A stretch of DNA of 64,000 nucleotides, from assembly GCA_009842325.1 (NCBI GenBank), contig VYFQ01000019.1, positions 81,979 to 145,978 of the forward strand, written 5' to 3'. Each line of letters opens with the position of its first letter. Position 1 is the stretch's first letter. The position numbers were made by a program, and so were the translations under genes. Below are positions 8,787-16,603 of the stretch, in pieces. The stretch is from Acidimicrobiaceae bacterium (GTDB taxonomy: Bacteria > Actinomycetota > Acidimicrobiia > Acidimicrobiales > Aldehydirespiratoraceae). The notes below the pieces were generated by a model, which made no database searches, had not been told where the DNA came from, and saw nothing but the letters and a program-made list of their open reading frames with translations.

Positions 8787-9653
8787 ATGGACGTAGTGGA
8801 TGGCCACCTGCATCTCTTCAAGGCCCTCAGCGACGACTACCCGCGGGCCATCTTCGACATCATGGCGCCGCCCGAGCGGGAGGAGACCGCGGCACGCCTG
8901 CTGGAGGCGATGGATGGCGCCGGCGTGGACCGAGCCATTTTCTGCGCCCTTTCCCCGCACGACCGCTTCCTGGCCGAGGTGCTCGCCGACCATCCGGGCA
9001 AGTTCGCGGGCGTCGCTGTCTACGACTTCGAGGACTCCGATCCGCTGGCCACTCTGCAGCGCAGAATCGACGCTGGTATCGAGGGCGTCAGGTTCTACGG
9101 CCTGGAGGGCGAGCCCGGCTCAGACCCCGAGTCGCTGGCGGTGTTCCCGGCTCTGGCCGCCATGCGCGACGCCGGAATGAAGGCCTGGTTCTACGGGCCG
9201 ACCGACCAGGTGGCCCTACTGGACGGCTGCCTTGAGCTGCTGCCCGGTCTGAAGGTAGTGCTCAACCATCTGGGGTTCCTGCCCAACATGCACCTGGAGC
9301 TGCGGGTGGACGACTACCGGAGGCCCCGGTTCGACATGCCGCTGCCCCCGCCCGGCCTGGAGGTGGTGGAGGCGCTGGCCGCCAAGCACTCAAGCGTCCA
9401 CGTCCATCTCTCGGGGCATTACGCCTTCAGCGGCGCCCCCTATCCCTACCGGGACCTCCAGTCCACGACCGACCGGATCTACGCCGCCTTCGGCGCGGAG
9501 CGAATGGTGATGGCCTCGGACTGGCCCTGGATCCGCGAGGAGCCCGGCTACCCCGAGACCCTCGGCGTGATCGACCAGCTGCTCGGCGGCATCAGCGCGG
9601 CCGAGCGGGAAATGATCCGGGGCGGCACCGCCATGTCGCTGTTCAACTTCTGA
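8787..9653 (+). CDS. Amidohydrolase-2 family metal-dependent hydrolase
   Basis: TIM-barrel amidohydrolase of 288 residues. The N-terminal VDGHLHLFK carries the metal-binding His pair (H-x-H). A strand KVVLNHLGF with His lies near residue 158, and a late MASDWPWIREE has the catalytic Asp. The ATG at 8787 follows AGAAAGGCAAG, a moderate ribosome site. It ends the plus-strand operon that starts with the importer; a promoter for the next gene follows. Family members hydrolyse lactones, decarboxylate aromatic acids or cleave amides. The neighbours (importer plus a hydrolase-fold protein) do not decide between these. Confidence 0.75.
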   Translation: MDVVDGHLHLFKALSDDYPRAIFDIMAPPEREETAARLLEAMDGAGVDRAIFCALSPHDRFLAEVLADHPGKFAGVAVYDFEDSDPLATLQRRIDAGIEGVRFYGLEGEPGSDPESLAVFPALAAMRDAGMKAWFYGPTDQVALLDGCLELLPGLKVVLNHLGFLPNMHLELRVDDYRRPRFDMPLPPPGLEVVEALAAKHSSVHVHLSGHYAFSGAPYPYRDLQSTTDRIYAAFGAERMVMASDWPWIREEPGYPETLGVIDQLLGGISAAEREMIRGGTAMSLFNF

Positions 9654-9710
9654 AGCCGGAGACCGAGCGCAACGAGGCCGCTGAACGAGCCGTCGCTTTG
9701 GCTCTCATTG

Positions 9711-9728
9711 TGTGAGAGCGCTCTCACA
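9711..9728. promoter_or_regulatory. LacI-type operator O1
   Basis: Perfect 18-bp palindrome TGTGAGAGCGCTCTCACA, centred on GCGC like many LacI-family operators. It lies 23 bases upstream of the -35 element of the repressor promoter, with its centre 67 bases from that of O2. Confidence 0.75.
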
Positions 9729-9750
9729 TTTACTTCGAATAGTTGTGGAC

Positions 9751-9779
9751 TTGACAAGCTTCAATAGTAGTCATATGGT
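9751..9779 (+). promoter_or_regulatory. Promoter of the LacI regulator gene
   Basis: TTGACA (9751-9756) and TATGGT (9774-9779) are separated by exactly 17 bases. The -10 element overlaps the left end of operator O2, so a bound repressor would block the promoter. The Shine-Dalgarno AAGGAGG follows at 9796-9802. Confidence 0.7.
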
Positions 9780-9795
9780 TGGGAGCGCTCCCAAC
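9778..9795. promoter_or_regulatory. LacI-type operator O2
   Basis: Perfect 18-bp palindrome GTTGGGAGCGCTCCCAAC. It shares the GAGCGCTC core with O1 and covers the expected transcription start of the repressor gene. This points to autorepression. Pairing with O1 through a loop is possible. Confidence 0.78.
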
Positions 9796-9805
9796 AAGGA
9801 GGCCC

Positions 9806-10837
9806 ATGGAACGACGGCTGAACCTGGAGGATGTCGGGCGCCGCGCCGGCGTCTCGCGCTCCACCGTCTCGCGGGTCGTCAACGGAGGGCACGTGAGCTC
9901 CGAGACCAAGCGGCGGGTGGAGGCCGTGATCGCCGAGACCGGCTACCGCCCCCACGCGGCGGCCCGCTCGCTCGCCTCGAACAGCACCGGCGTCATCGGG
10001 CTCGTGATACCCAGCGCGGCCGGGACCCTGTTCGACGACCCCTACTTCGGCCGGCTCATCCTGGGGATCAGCAGCGCCACCAACGAAGTCGACATGACAC
10101 TGGCCCTGTTCCTGTTCGGCGACGGACCCGACGAACGCTCGATCATCTCCCGGGTCGTCACACCCGGCCTCGTCGACGGTGTGATCGTCACCGCCACCAC
10201 CAGGGGCGACCCCCTGATCGACCACATGCAGGGCACCAACATGCCCTTCGTGGTGGTCGGGCGGCCCGACAACGCCGTCTCCACCTTCTGCGTCGACGTC
10301 GACAACCGGGCCGGCGCCCGGACCGCGGCCCTGCACCTCGCCGCGCTCGGGCGCAGCCGGCCGGCGCTCATCGCGGCGCCCTCGAACACCTCGGCGGGGA
10401 TCGACCGCCGCAACGGCTTCCTCGAAGGGCTGGCCGAAGCGGGCCTCAGCGTCGAGGATCGCATCGCGGAGGGCGACTGGTCCCAGGATTCTGGCCGCAT
10501 CGCGATGGCCCGGCTGCTGGGCGGACAACCGGACTCGGTGTTCGTCTCCTCGGACCGCATGGCCGTCGGCGCGCTCCGGGCGGTCAGCGAGGCCGGCCTG
10601 AACTGCCCGCGCGACATCTCGGTGGTGTCGTTCGACGGCATCGTGCCGCCGGACCTCACGACCCCCCGGCTGACCTCAGTCGTCCAGCCCGTGACGGAGG
10701 TCGGCGAGCGGGCCGTGCGGCTGCTCACGTCGGTGATCGGCGGCGCCTCGACGACGCCCGAGCACGTGGTGTTCCCGACGGAGCTCGCCGTGCGCGAGTC
10801 GTGCGGATCCACCGCCCAAGCGCGACCAGGAGCGTGA
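9806..10837 (+). CDS. LacI-family transcriptional regulator
   Basis: DNA-binding repressor of 343 residues. The N-terminal helix-turn-helix reads LEDVGRRAGVSRSTVSRVVN (residues 6-25), followed by the hinge region GYRPHAAARSLAS. The rest is the periplasmic-binding-protein-like sugar sensor, with GVIGLVIPS opening the first lobe and FVSSDRMAVGAL and ISVVSFDG in the second. The ATG at 9806 is set by AAGGAGG seven bases upstream; the frame is open a little further but crosses the operator. Two palindromic operators lie directly in front of it. It most likely controls itself and the sugar-uptake and polysaccharide genes that follow; the inducer is unknown. Confidence 0.92.
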   Translation: MERRLNLEDVGRRAGVSRSTVSRVVNGGHVSSETKRRVEAVIAETGYRPHAAARSLASNSTGVIGLVIPSAAGTLFDDPYFGRLILGISSATNEVDMTLALFLFGDGPDERSIISRVVTPGLVDGVIVTATTRGDPLIDHMQGTNMPFVVVGRPDNAVSTFCVDVDNRAGARTAALHLAALGRSRPALIAAPSNTSAGIDRRNGFLEGLAEAGLSVEDRIAEGDWSQDSGRIAMARLLGGQPDSVFVSSDRMAVGALRAVSEAGLNCPRDISVVSFDGIVPPDLTTPRLTSVVQPVTEVGERAVRLLTSVIGGASTTPEHVVFPTELAVRESCGSTAQARPGA

Positions 10838-10907
10838 TGTCCACAGCTCCTTCGCAATCAGTCCCAATGCGTCGCAAGACGTGACCCAACAACAGGAGGG
10901 AAACAAC

Positions 10908-12539
10908 ATGAGTAAATCAACCATCGGACGGCTGCTCGCCGTGCTGCTCGCCGTATGCCTTGTGGCTGCGGCCTGCGGCAGCGACGACGAGCCGGCTCCC
11001 GTCGCCGTAGTCGACACCGCGGCAGTGGACCAGGCCCAGGCCGACGCCGCCGAGGCCCAGGCCCAGGCCGACGAGGCCGCCGCAGAGGCCGCAGCCGCGG
11101 AGGCCGCAGCCGCGGAGGCCGAGGCCGCGCTGGCGGCTGCGCAAGCCGACGCTGACGCCGACGCGGGCGCGCTGGCGGATCTTGAGGCGCAGCTGGCCGA
11201 GGCGCAAGCGGCGGCGGACGCAGCCGACGCCGAGGCGGCCGCAGCGGCCGACCAAGCCGCAGCCGCCGAGGCTGCCGCAGAAGAGGCGGCAGCGGCCGCA
11301 GCCGCGGCTGCCGAGCCCCCCAAGGACGACGTGACGCTGCGCGTGCTGGTGCACCAGAACCCGCCGATGGTGGAGTTCATGGAGGAGTTCAACGACTCCT
11401 TCGAGGCGGCCAACCCGCACGTGACCGTCGACATGTCGGTGGTGGCGCCGGGCGACCTCAGCATCTCGACGCAGACCCGCCTGACCGCGGGCGACATCGA
11501 CGTCATCGACATCTTCGGTTTCTCCAACGCGGCCCAGCCGTACATGTCGGGCATCCAGCCCCCGAACTGGCAGACCCTCATCGAGGCCGGCCTGCTGATG
11601 GACCTCACCCGCCAGCCGTTCGTCGACCACTACGACAGGGCGACCCTCGACGACGCGGGCTCCTTCGAGGGCAGGCTGTACGCGATCAACCTCGGACGGG
11701 TGTCCTACAGCGGCATGTTCCTGAACCTCGACCTGTTCGACTCGGTCGGCGTGGACGTCCCGACGACCTGGAGTGAGCTGGTCGCCGCATGCGACACGTT
11801 CAAGGCCTCCGGCAACGAGTGCATGACGCTCGGCGGCGGCGACGGCTGGCCGATCTTCGTCGGCGCCTACGGCCTGCTCGGCGCGATGTACCCCGACCAG
11901 GAGGCCCTGGTGGAGGGACTGTGGACCGGCGACATCCGCTGGGACGACGAGCGCTCCACCGAGATGCTGCGCCGGATGCAGGTGTTCACCACCGAGATGC
12001 TCGAGGACGGCGTCTCCGGCCTCTCCCATGACGCCGCTCCGGCCCGGTTCGCGGCCGGCGACGTCGCCATGATGCCAACCGGCGTGTGGCAGGCACCTGC
12101 CCTCGACGACGTCGGGTTCGACTGGACCTACATCCCGTTCCCGGGCAGCGACGACCCCGAGGACAACAAGTACCTGTTCGGGAAGTACGACCAGGGCTGG
12201 GCCATCGCGGCCGACACCCCGTACCCCGACGAGTCGCTCGCATACCTGGCGGCCTTCTCGGAGCCGGACACCTACCAGGCGTTCGCCAACGCGGTCGGCT
12301 TCATCCCAACGCAGCCCACAGCCAGCCTGAACACCAAGCTCGGCGCTGAGGTCGCGCCGTACCTGGCGAACTACCGGGTCGGTTTCGAGCAGTTCTGGGC
12401 GGCGCCCGCAGGCGCCGGCCAGTGGTCCAACGCATCGCATGCCCCGGCCTGGTTCGCTCCGTTCAACGAGTGGACCGACGCGGCCGCGCTGGCAGCCCAG
12501 GCCCAGGCCGACCTCCAGTCCGGGCTCGACGCCGGCTAG
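10908..12539 (+). CDS. Sugar ABC importer substrate-binding lipoprotein with long Ala-rich helical stalk
   Basis: Family-1 (CUT1) solute-binding protein of 543 residues. The ATG at 10908 has AGGAGGG nine bases ahead. A Sec lipoprotein signal ends in LVAAAC (C23). Residues 36-135 are almost only Ala, Glu, Asp and Gln and should form one long helix or coiled coil that lifts the sugar-binding domain off the membrane. This is much longer than the usual flexible linker. The binding domain then begins with DVTLRVLVHQNPP and shows family-1 hallmarks such as FGKYDQGWAIAADTPYPD. Two permeases follow without an ATPase. The neighbouring GH16 gene suggests oligosaccharides as ligand. Confidence 0.9.
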   Translation: MSKSTIGRLLAVLLAVCLVAAACGSDDEPAPVAVVDTAAVDQAQADAAEAQAQADEAAAEAAAAEAAAAEAEAALAAAQADADADAGALADLEAQLAEAQAAADAADAEAAAAADQAAAAEAAAEEAAAAAAAAAEPPKDDVTLRVLVHQNPPMVEFMEEFNDSFEAANPHVTVDMSVVAPGDLSISTQTRLTAGDIDVIDIFGFSNAAQPYMSGIQPPNWQTLIEAGLLMDLTRQPFVDHYDRATLDDAGSFEGRLYAINLGRVSYSGMFLNLDLFDSVGVDVPTTWSELVAACDTFKASGNECMTLGGGDGWPIFVGAYGLLGAMYPDQEALVEGLWTGDIRWDDERSTEMLRRMQVFTTEMLEDGVSGLSHDAAPARFAAGDVAMMPTGVWQAPALDDVGFDWTYIPFPGSDDPEDNKYLFGKYDQGWAIAADTPYPDESLAYLAAFSEPDTYQAFANAVGFIPTQPTASLNTKLGAEVAPYLANYRVGFEQFWAAPAGAGQWSNASHAPAWFAPFNEWTDAAALAAQAQADLQSGLDAG

Positions 12540-12566
12540 ACAAACCGCACCGTTCCCCTCCCAGAT

Positions 12567-12610
12567 GTGGGGGGCTCCTCGCCGGCACCGCCGGGGCGGG
12601 AGCCCCCCAC
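12567..12610 (+). terminator. Strong hairpin between binding-protein and permease genes
   Basis: GTGGGGGGCTCC (12567-12578) pairs perfectly with GGAGCCCCCCAC (12599-12610) around a 20-base GC-rich loop that can fold further. No T-run follows, so it is more likely a partial terminator or an mRNA-stabilising stem that raises binding-protein levels relative to the permeases. Confidence 0.65.
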
Positions 12611-12643
12611 AGGGGGAACCCGAGAACCCTGCGCACCACGGCT

Positions 12644-13579
12644 GTGATCCACCGAAGCTACTTGTTCGCCAAGGGCTGGCGGAGCGCGACTCCGGTCCTG
12701 CTGCTGCTGCCCGGCTTCCTGCTGTACCTGGTGATGGCGGTCGGGCCCTCGCTGGCCACCGCCGTCTACTCGTTCACCGACGCCACCGGCATACGCGGCA
12801 TAGCCATCAACTGGATCGGCTTCGAGAACTACGACGAGTTCCTGTTCAGGGGGGCGGCCTCGCGCGACAACATCGCCGCACTGCGCAGGACCATCTACTT
12901 CTGCCTCTTCGTCACCGTGATCCAGTTCGGCATCGGCCTGCTGTTCGCGGTGCTGCTGAACCAGAAGATCCGCGGCAAGAAGTTCTTCAGGACGCTGTTC
13001 TTCATGCCGGTCATCCTCGGCGTCGCCATCCAGGGGCTCATCTGGAAGCTCTTCCTGCTGCCGAGGGGCGGCCCGGCCGCCGAGTTCTTTCAGCTCTTCG
13101 GCTGGACATCGGAACTCTTGGGCGGCCAGCCCCGGCAGGCGTTCGCCTGGGTGATCGTTGTACAGATCTGGGCGAACGCCGGCATCACGATGGTGATCTT
13201 CCTCGCCGGGATGCAGACCATCCCCGACGAGCTCTACGAGGCCGCCCGCATCGACGGCGCCGGCAAGTGGCAACTGTTCCGCAACGTCACCTGGCCTCTG
13301 CTGACGCCGGCCGTCAACACCAACCTGCTGCTTAACATCATCGGGTCGCTGCAGGCCTGGCAGCTGTTCCTGGTGCTCATTGGGTACCGCCCGGGCACCC
13401 AAGTGCTCGGCTATCTGGTGTTCGCCGAGGGCTTCGGGCAGACCTCGGGGTCGGTGGTGTCCGCCTTCCGGCAGGGCTACGCCGCGGCCGCGTCGATCGC
13501 GCTGTTCATCCTCGTGCTGGTGTTCGCGCTGGTGACCCACGCCTGGCTGTCGCGCCGCGAGAAGAGGTACATCGGATGA
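12644..13579 (+). CDS. Sugar ABC transporter permease, MalF/UgpA type
   Basis: Membrane subunit of 311 residues in the CUT1 sugar-importer family. The first span is PVLLLLPGFLLYLVMAVGP, with about five more. The EAA loop YEAARIDGAGKWQLFRNVTWP docks the ATPase. I place the start at the GTG at 12644 after the intergenic hairpin; the frame is open back to 12422 but that is inside the binding-protein gene. Its stop overlaps the start of the second permease by four bases. There is no ATPase gene nearby. Confidence 0.88.
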   Translation: MIHRSYLFAKGWRSATPVLLLLPGFLLYLVMAVGPSLATAVYSFTDATGIRGIAINWIGFENYDEFLFRGAASRDNIAALRRTIYFCLFVTVIQFGIGLLFAVLLNQKIRGKKFFRTLFFMPVILGVAIQGLIWKLFLLPRGGPAAEFFQLFGWTSELLGGQPRQAFAWVIVVQIWANAGITMVIFLAGMQTIPDELYEAARIDGAGKWQLFRNVTWPLLTPAVNTNLLLNIIGSLQAWQLFLVLIGYRPGTQVLGYLVFAEGFGQTSGSVVSAFRQGYAAAASIALFILVLVFALVTHAWLSRREKRYIG

Positions 13580-14478
13580 CCGCCGTCGAGACGCCTCAGG
13601 CGCCCCGGAAGGCCAGAGAGCACGGGCCCGAGCGCGCCGTCCGCGGGGAGCCGCCCGGATGGCTCGTCCGGCTCCGGAGGCAGAAGCTGGCGTCGTACGT
13701 GATCCTGCTGGTGTTCGCGGTGCTGTACATCGGGCCGCTGCTGATGCTGGTCACCACCGCGTTCAAGACGCTGCCCGAGTTCTTCCAGAACCCGACCGGC
13801 ATGCCGGAGTCGCTCCGCTTCGAGAACTTCACCGAGGCCTGGAACGAAGCCCAGTTCGCCCGCTACCTGATCAACTCCGTCGTCTACACCACGGTGGCCA
13901 CCGCGGTCTGCGTGGTCACGTCGGTGCTGGTGGCGTTCCCGATCGCCCGCGGCTACCTCAAGGGCGGGAAGTACATCCTGCTGCTCTACGTGATCGCGCT
14001 GTTCCTGCCGCCGGCGCTCATCCCGCAGTTCCAGCTGATCCTCAACCTGGGCCTCTTCAACACCCGCGCCGGCTACATCCTGCTGTTCCTGGTCAACCCG
14101 ATCGGCATCATCATCCTCGTCAACTACATCAAGGCGATCCCCCGCGAGCTGGACGAGTCGGCCGCCATCGACGGGTGCGGGTACTACCGCTTCGTGTTCA
14201 AGATCATCGTTCCGCTTATCCGCCCGGCCATCGCCACGGTTACGGTCCTGCACGCCATAGGCCTCTGGAACGAACTGGTGCTGGCGATCATCTACCTGAC
14301 CAACGACGACCTGTACCCGGTGACGCGGGGTCTGATCGCCTTCGAGGGCCTCTACGGCGCCAACTGGCCGCCGATGGCCGCCGCCGTCCTGATCCTGATG
14401 ACGCCGATGGTGGTGCTGTTCCTGTTCCTGCAGCGCTACATCGTGTCGGGCCTGACCGCCGGGGCCGTGAAGGGCTGA
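13576..14478 (+). CDS. Sugar ABC transporter permease, MalG/UgpE type
   Basis: Second permease of the CUT1 importer, 300 residues. A polar N-terminus of about 35 residues precedes the span SYVILLVFAVLYIGPLLML. TTAFKTLPEF and the EAA loop LDESAAIDGCGYYRFVFKII are typical of MalG-like proteins, as is the C-terminal LFLFLQRYIVSGLTAGAVKG. The ATG lies within the stop of the previous gene (ATGA). Six spans are expected. Together with the MalF-type partner it would import the sugar bound by the stalked lipoprotein. Confidence 0.9.
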   Translation: MTAVETPQAPRKAREHGPERAVRGEPPGWLVRLRRQKLASYVILLVFAVLYIGPLLMLVTTAFKTLPEFFQNPTGMPESLRFENFTEAWNEAQFARYLINSVVYTTVATAVCVVTSVLVAFPIARGYLKGGKYILLLYVIALFLPPALIPQFQLILNLGLFNTRAGYILLFLVNPIGIIILVNYIKAIPRELDESAAIDGCGYYRFVFKIIVPLIRPAIATVTVLHAIGLWNELVLAIIYLTNDDLYPVTRGLIAFEGLYGANWPPMAAAVLILMTPMVVLFLFLQRYIVSGLTAGAVKG

Positions 14479-14550
14479 CATGGCCAGCACAGGCATTCTC
14501 ACGCTGCAAGCCCGGCCCGGCGGGCCACCGCGCTGACGGGCGGGACCTCG

Positions 14551-15747
14551 TTGCCCAAGATCACCGACGTTAGGGCCATCCTCACCCAGCCGGGCGCCTG
14601 CCGGCTGGTGGTGGTGAGGGTCGGCACCTCCGAGCCGGGACTGTACGGGCTCGGCTGCGCCACCTTCACCCAGCGGGCCTTCGCGGTGCAGGCCGCCATC
14701 GAGCGTCATCTGGCCCCGCTGCTGGTGGGCCGCGACGCCGACCGCATCTCCGAGATCTGGCACCTGGCCATGAACCACGGCTACTGGCGCAACGGCCCGG
14801 TGCTCAACAACGCGGTGTCCGGTGTCGACCAGGCCCTGTGGGACATCAAGGGCAAGCAGGCGGGAATGCCCGTCCACCAGCTGCTCGGCGGCCCGTTTAG
14901 GGCCGCGGCGGCCGCCTACGTCCACGCCGACGGCCGCGACGCCCACGAGGTAGCCAACAACGCTGTCGCGCTGATCGAGCAGGGCTTCAGGCACGTGCGG
15001 GTGCAGATGGGCGGGTACGGAGGCCCCGCCGACGGGCTGCACCTGCCGCCGACCGCGCCCGCGGGCAACTACTTCGCCCCGAGGAGCTACAGCCGTGCCA
15101 TGCTCGCCATGATCGACCACGTCCGCTCCACCGTGGGGGATGACATCGAGCTGCTGCACGACGTCCACGAGCGGCTCCAACCGATCGACGCCGTCCAGTT
15201 CGCCAAGGATCTGGAGCAGTACCGGCTGTTCTTCCTCGAGGACCCGTTCGCGCCCGAGGACACCGGATGGTTCTCTACACTGAGACAGCAGTGCGCCACC
15301 CCGCTGGCGATGGGCGAGCTGTTCAACAACCCCCACGAGTGGCAGCCGCTGATCACCGGCCGGCTCATCGACTTCGTGCGCATGCACGTGAGCCAGATCG
15401 GCGGGATCACCCCGGCCCGGGCCGTGAGCGAGCTCGCGGCCACCTTCGGAGTGCGCACGGCGTGGCACGGCCCCGCCGACACGTCGCCCGTCGGCCATGC
15501 CGCCAACCTCCATCTCGACATGTGGGCGCCGAACTTCGGGATCCAGGAGTGGCCCCAGCCCTCGGAGCTCACCTACGAGATGTTCCCGGGCCTGCCCCGC
15601 CCGGTCGACGGCTACCTGCACCCCGGCGACGGACCCGGGCTCGGCATCGACATCGACGAGAAGCTCGCCGCTGAGCATCCCTGCGACGAGACGGTGGAGC
15701 AATGGACCCAGACCCGGCGGCCCGACGGCGGCCCAGCCCGGCCATGA
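14551..15747 (+). CDS. Enolase-superfamily sugar-acid dehydratase, D-mannonate/D-gluconate dehydratase family
   Basis: Cytosolic Mg-dependent dehydratase of 398 residues that would convert an aldonic acid to its 2-keto-3-deoxy form. The ManD/RspA family signatures are clear: LPKITDVR-type start, AAYVHADGRD, HDVHERLQPI (metal ligand Asp plus His), FFLEDPFAPED, MGELFNNPHEW, WHGPADTSPVGHAANLHLD and FGIQEW. The TTG at 14551 gives a start that fits the family. It ends within the ATG of the following SDR (ATGA). Members act on D-mannonate or D-gluconate, and many have low activity with either. With the SDR it suggests oxidation and dehydration of a hexose released in this locus. Confidence 0.85.
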   Translation: MPKITDVRAILTQPGACRLVVVRVGTSEPGLYGLGCATFTQRAFAVQAAIERHLAPLLVGRDADRISEIWHLAMNHGYWRNGPVLNNAVSGVDQALWDIKGKQAGMPVHQLLGGPFRAAAAAYVHADGRDAHEVANNAVALIEQGFRHVRVQMGGYGGPADGLHLPPTAPAGNYFAPRSYSRAMLAMIDHVRSTVGDDIELLHDVHERLQPIDAVQFAKDLEQYRLFFLEDPFAPEDTGWFSTLRQQCATPLAMGELFNNPHEWQPLITGRLIDFVRMHVSQIGGITPARAVSELAATFGVRTAWHGPADTSPVGHAANLHLDMWAPNFGIQEWPQPSELTYEMFPGLPRPVDGYLHPGDGPGLGIDIDEKLAAEHPCDETVEQWTQTRRPDGGPARP

Positions 15748-16559
15748 CCGGCTCCCCGCCAGCCGGCGGCCCGATCGGCCGGTACCCGGACCTCGCCGGC
15801 CGGACCGCGGTGGTGACCGGCGCGGCCAAGGGCATCGGCGAGAGCATCGCCCGCCGCCTGGTCTGCGAGGGCATGAACCTGGTGGCGGCCGACAAGGACT
15901 GCGAGTCCCTCAACGGCACGGTGCGGGCGCTCGAAGGGCTCGGAGCGACCGTCGAGGCGGTGTGCGCCGACCTCACCCAGGAGGCTGCGGTCGACACCGT
16001 CTTCGACGTCACCCTGGAGCGCTTCGGCACGGTCGACGTGCTGGTGAACAACGCGGCCGACCTCCAGAGGCGATCCGCCCTCGAGGAGCACCGCGCCCTT
16101 CTCGACCTCCAGCTCGCCACCAACGTGCGCAGCCCGTACCTGTGCTCGCAGAGGGCCGCTTCCGCCATGAGCGAGGCCGGCGGGGGCAGCATCGTGCTGG
16201 TGTCGTCGGTGGGCGCCGACCGGGCCCACCAGTACGGACTTCCCTACGACATGACCAAGGGAGCCATCAACGCTCTGACACGCGCTTTGGCCGTGGACCT
16301 CGGACCGCTCGGGATCCGGGTGAACGCGGTCGGGCCGGGCGTGACCCGCACCTACCGCTGGCCACCGGAGGACATCACCAAGGGGCCCCCGGAGGTCGTG
16401 ACCCAGATCCCGCTCCAGCGTCCGGGCACGGTCGACGACATCGCCGCGGCGGTGGCCTTCCTCGCATCAGGCGAGGCCGGCTACATCACCGGCCAGGTGC
16501 TCTATGTGGACGGGGGCATCACCGCGCAGCTCAGCCCGCCCGGGCCGCTGGCCCTGTAG
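15744..16559 (+). CDS. Short-chain dehydrogenase/reductase (SDR)
   Basis: Classical NAD(P)-dependent SDR of 271 residues. TGAAKGIGES is the cofactor glycine motif, NNAADL the structural NNAG-like strand, VSSVGAD carries the catalytic Ser, and YDMTK is the Tyr-x-x-x-Lys pair. The C-terminus ITGQVLYVDGG is typical. The ATG at 15744 overlaps the dehydratase stop by four bases; an in-frame ATG at 15702 lies inside that gene and is not preferred. A role as sugar or keto-deoxy-acid dehydrogenase is inferred from the coupling to the ManD-type dehydratase. Exact substrate unknown. Confidence 0.87.
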   Translation: MTGSPPAGGPIGRYPDLAGRTAVVTGAAKGIGESIARRLVCEGMNLVAADKDCESLNGTVRALEGLGATVEAVCADLTQEAAVDTVFDVTLERFGTVDVLVNNAADLQRRSALEEHRALLDLQLATNVRSPYLCSQRAASAMSEAGGGSIVLVSSVGADRAHQYGLPYDMTKGAINALTRALAVDLGPLGIRVNAVGPGVTRTYRWPPEDITKGPPEVVTQIPLQRPGTVDDIAAAVAFLASGEAGYITGQVLYVDGGITAQLSPPGPLAL

Positions 16560-16603
16560 CGGCCGTGGGACATGTCCGACCCGACCGCATGGGAGCCCCC
16601 CGC

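Noticed and set aside
11040..11310. Simple-sequence repeat in the binding-protein gene
   Set aside because: Codons vary (GCC, GCA, GCG, GCT) and the encoded Ala/Glu helix is continuous, so it is coding and selected, not a repeat element.
13477..15702. 741-codon open frame on the minus strand
   Set aside because: Antisense to permease and dehydratase genes that have clear families; a product of high GC, no motif of its own.
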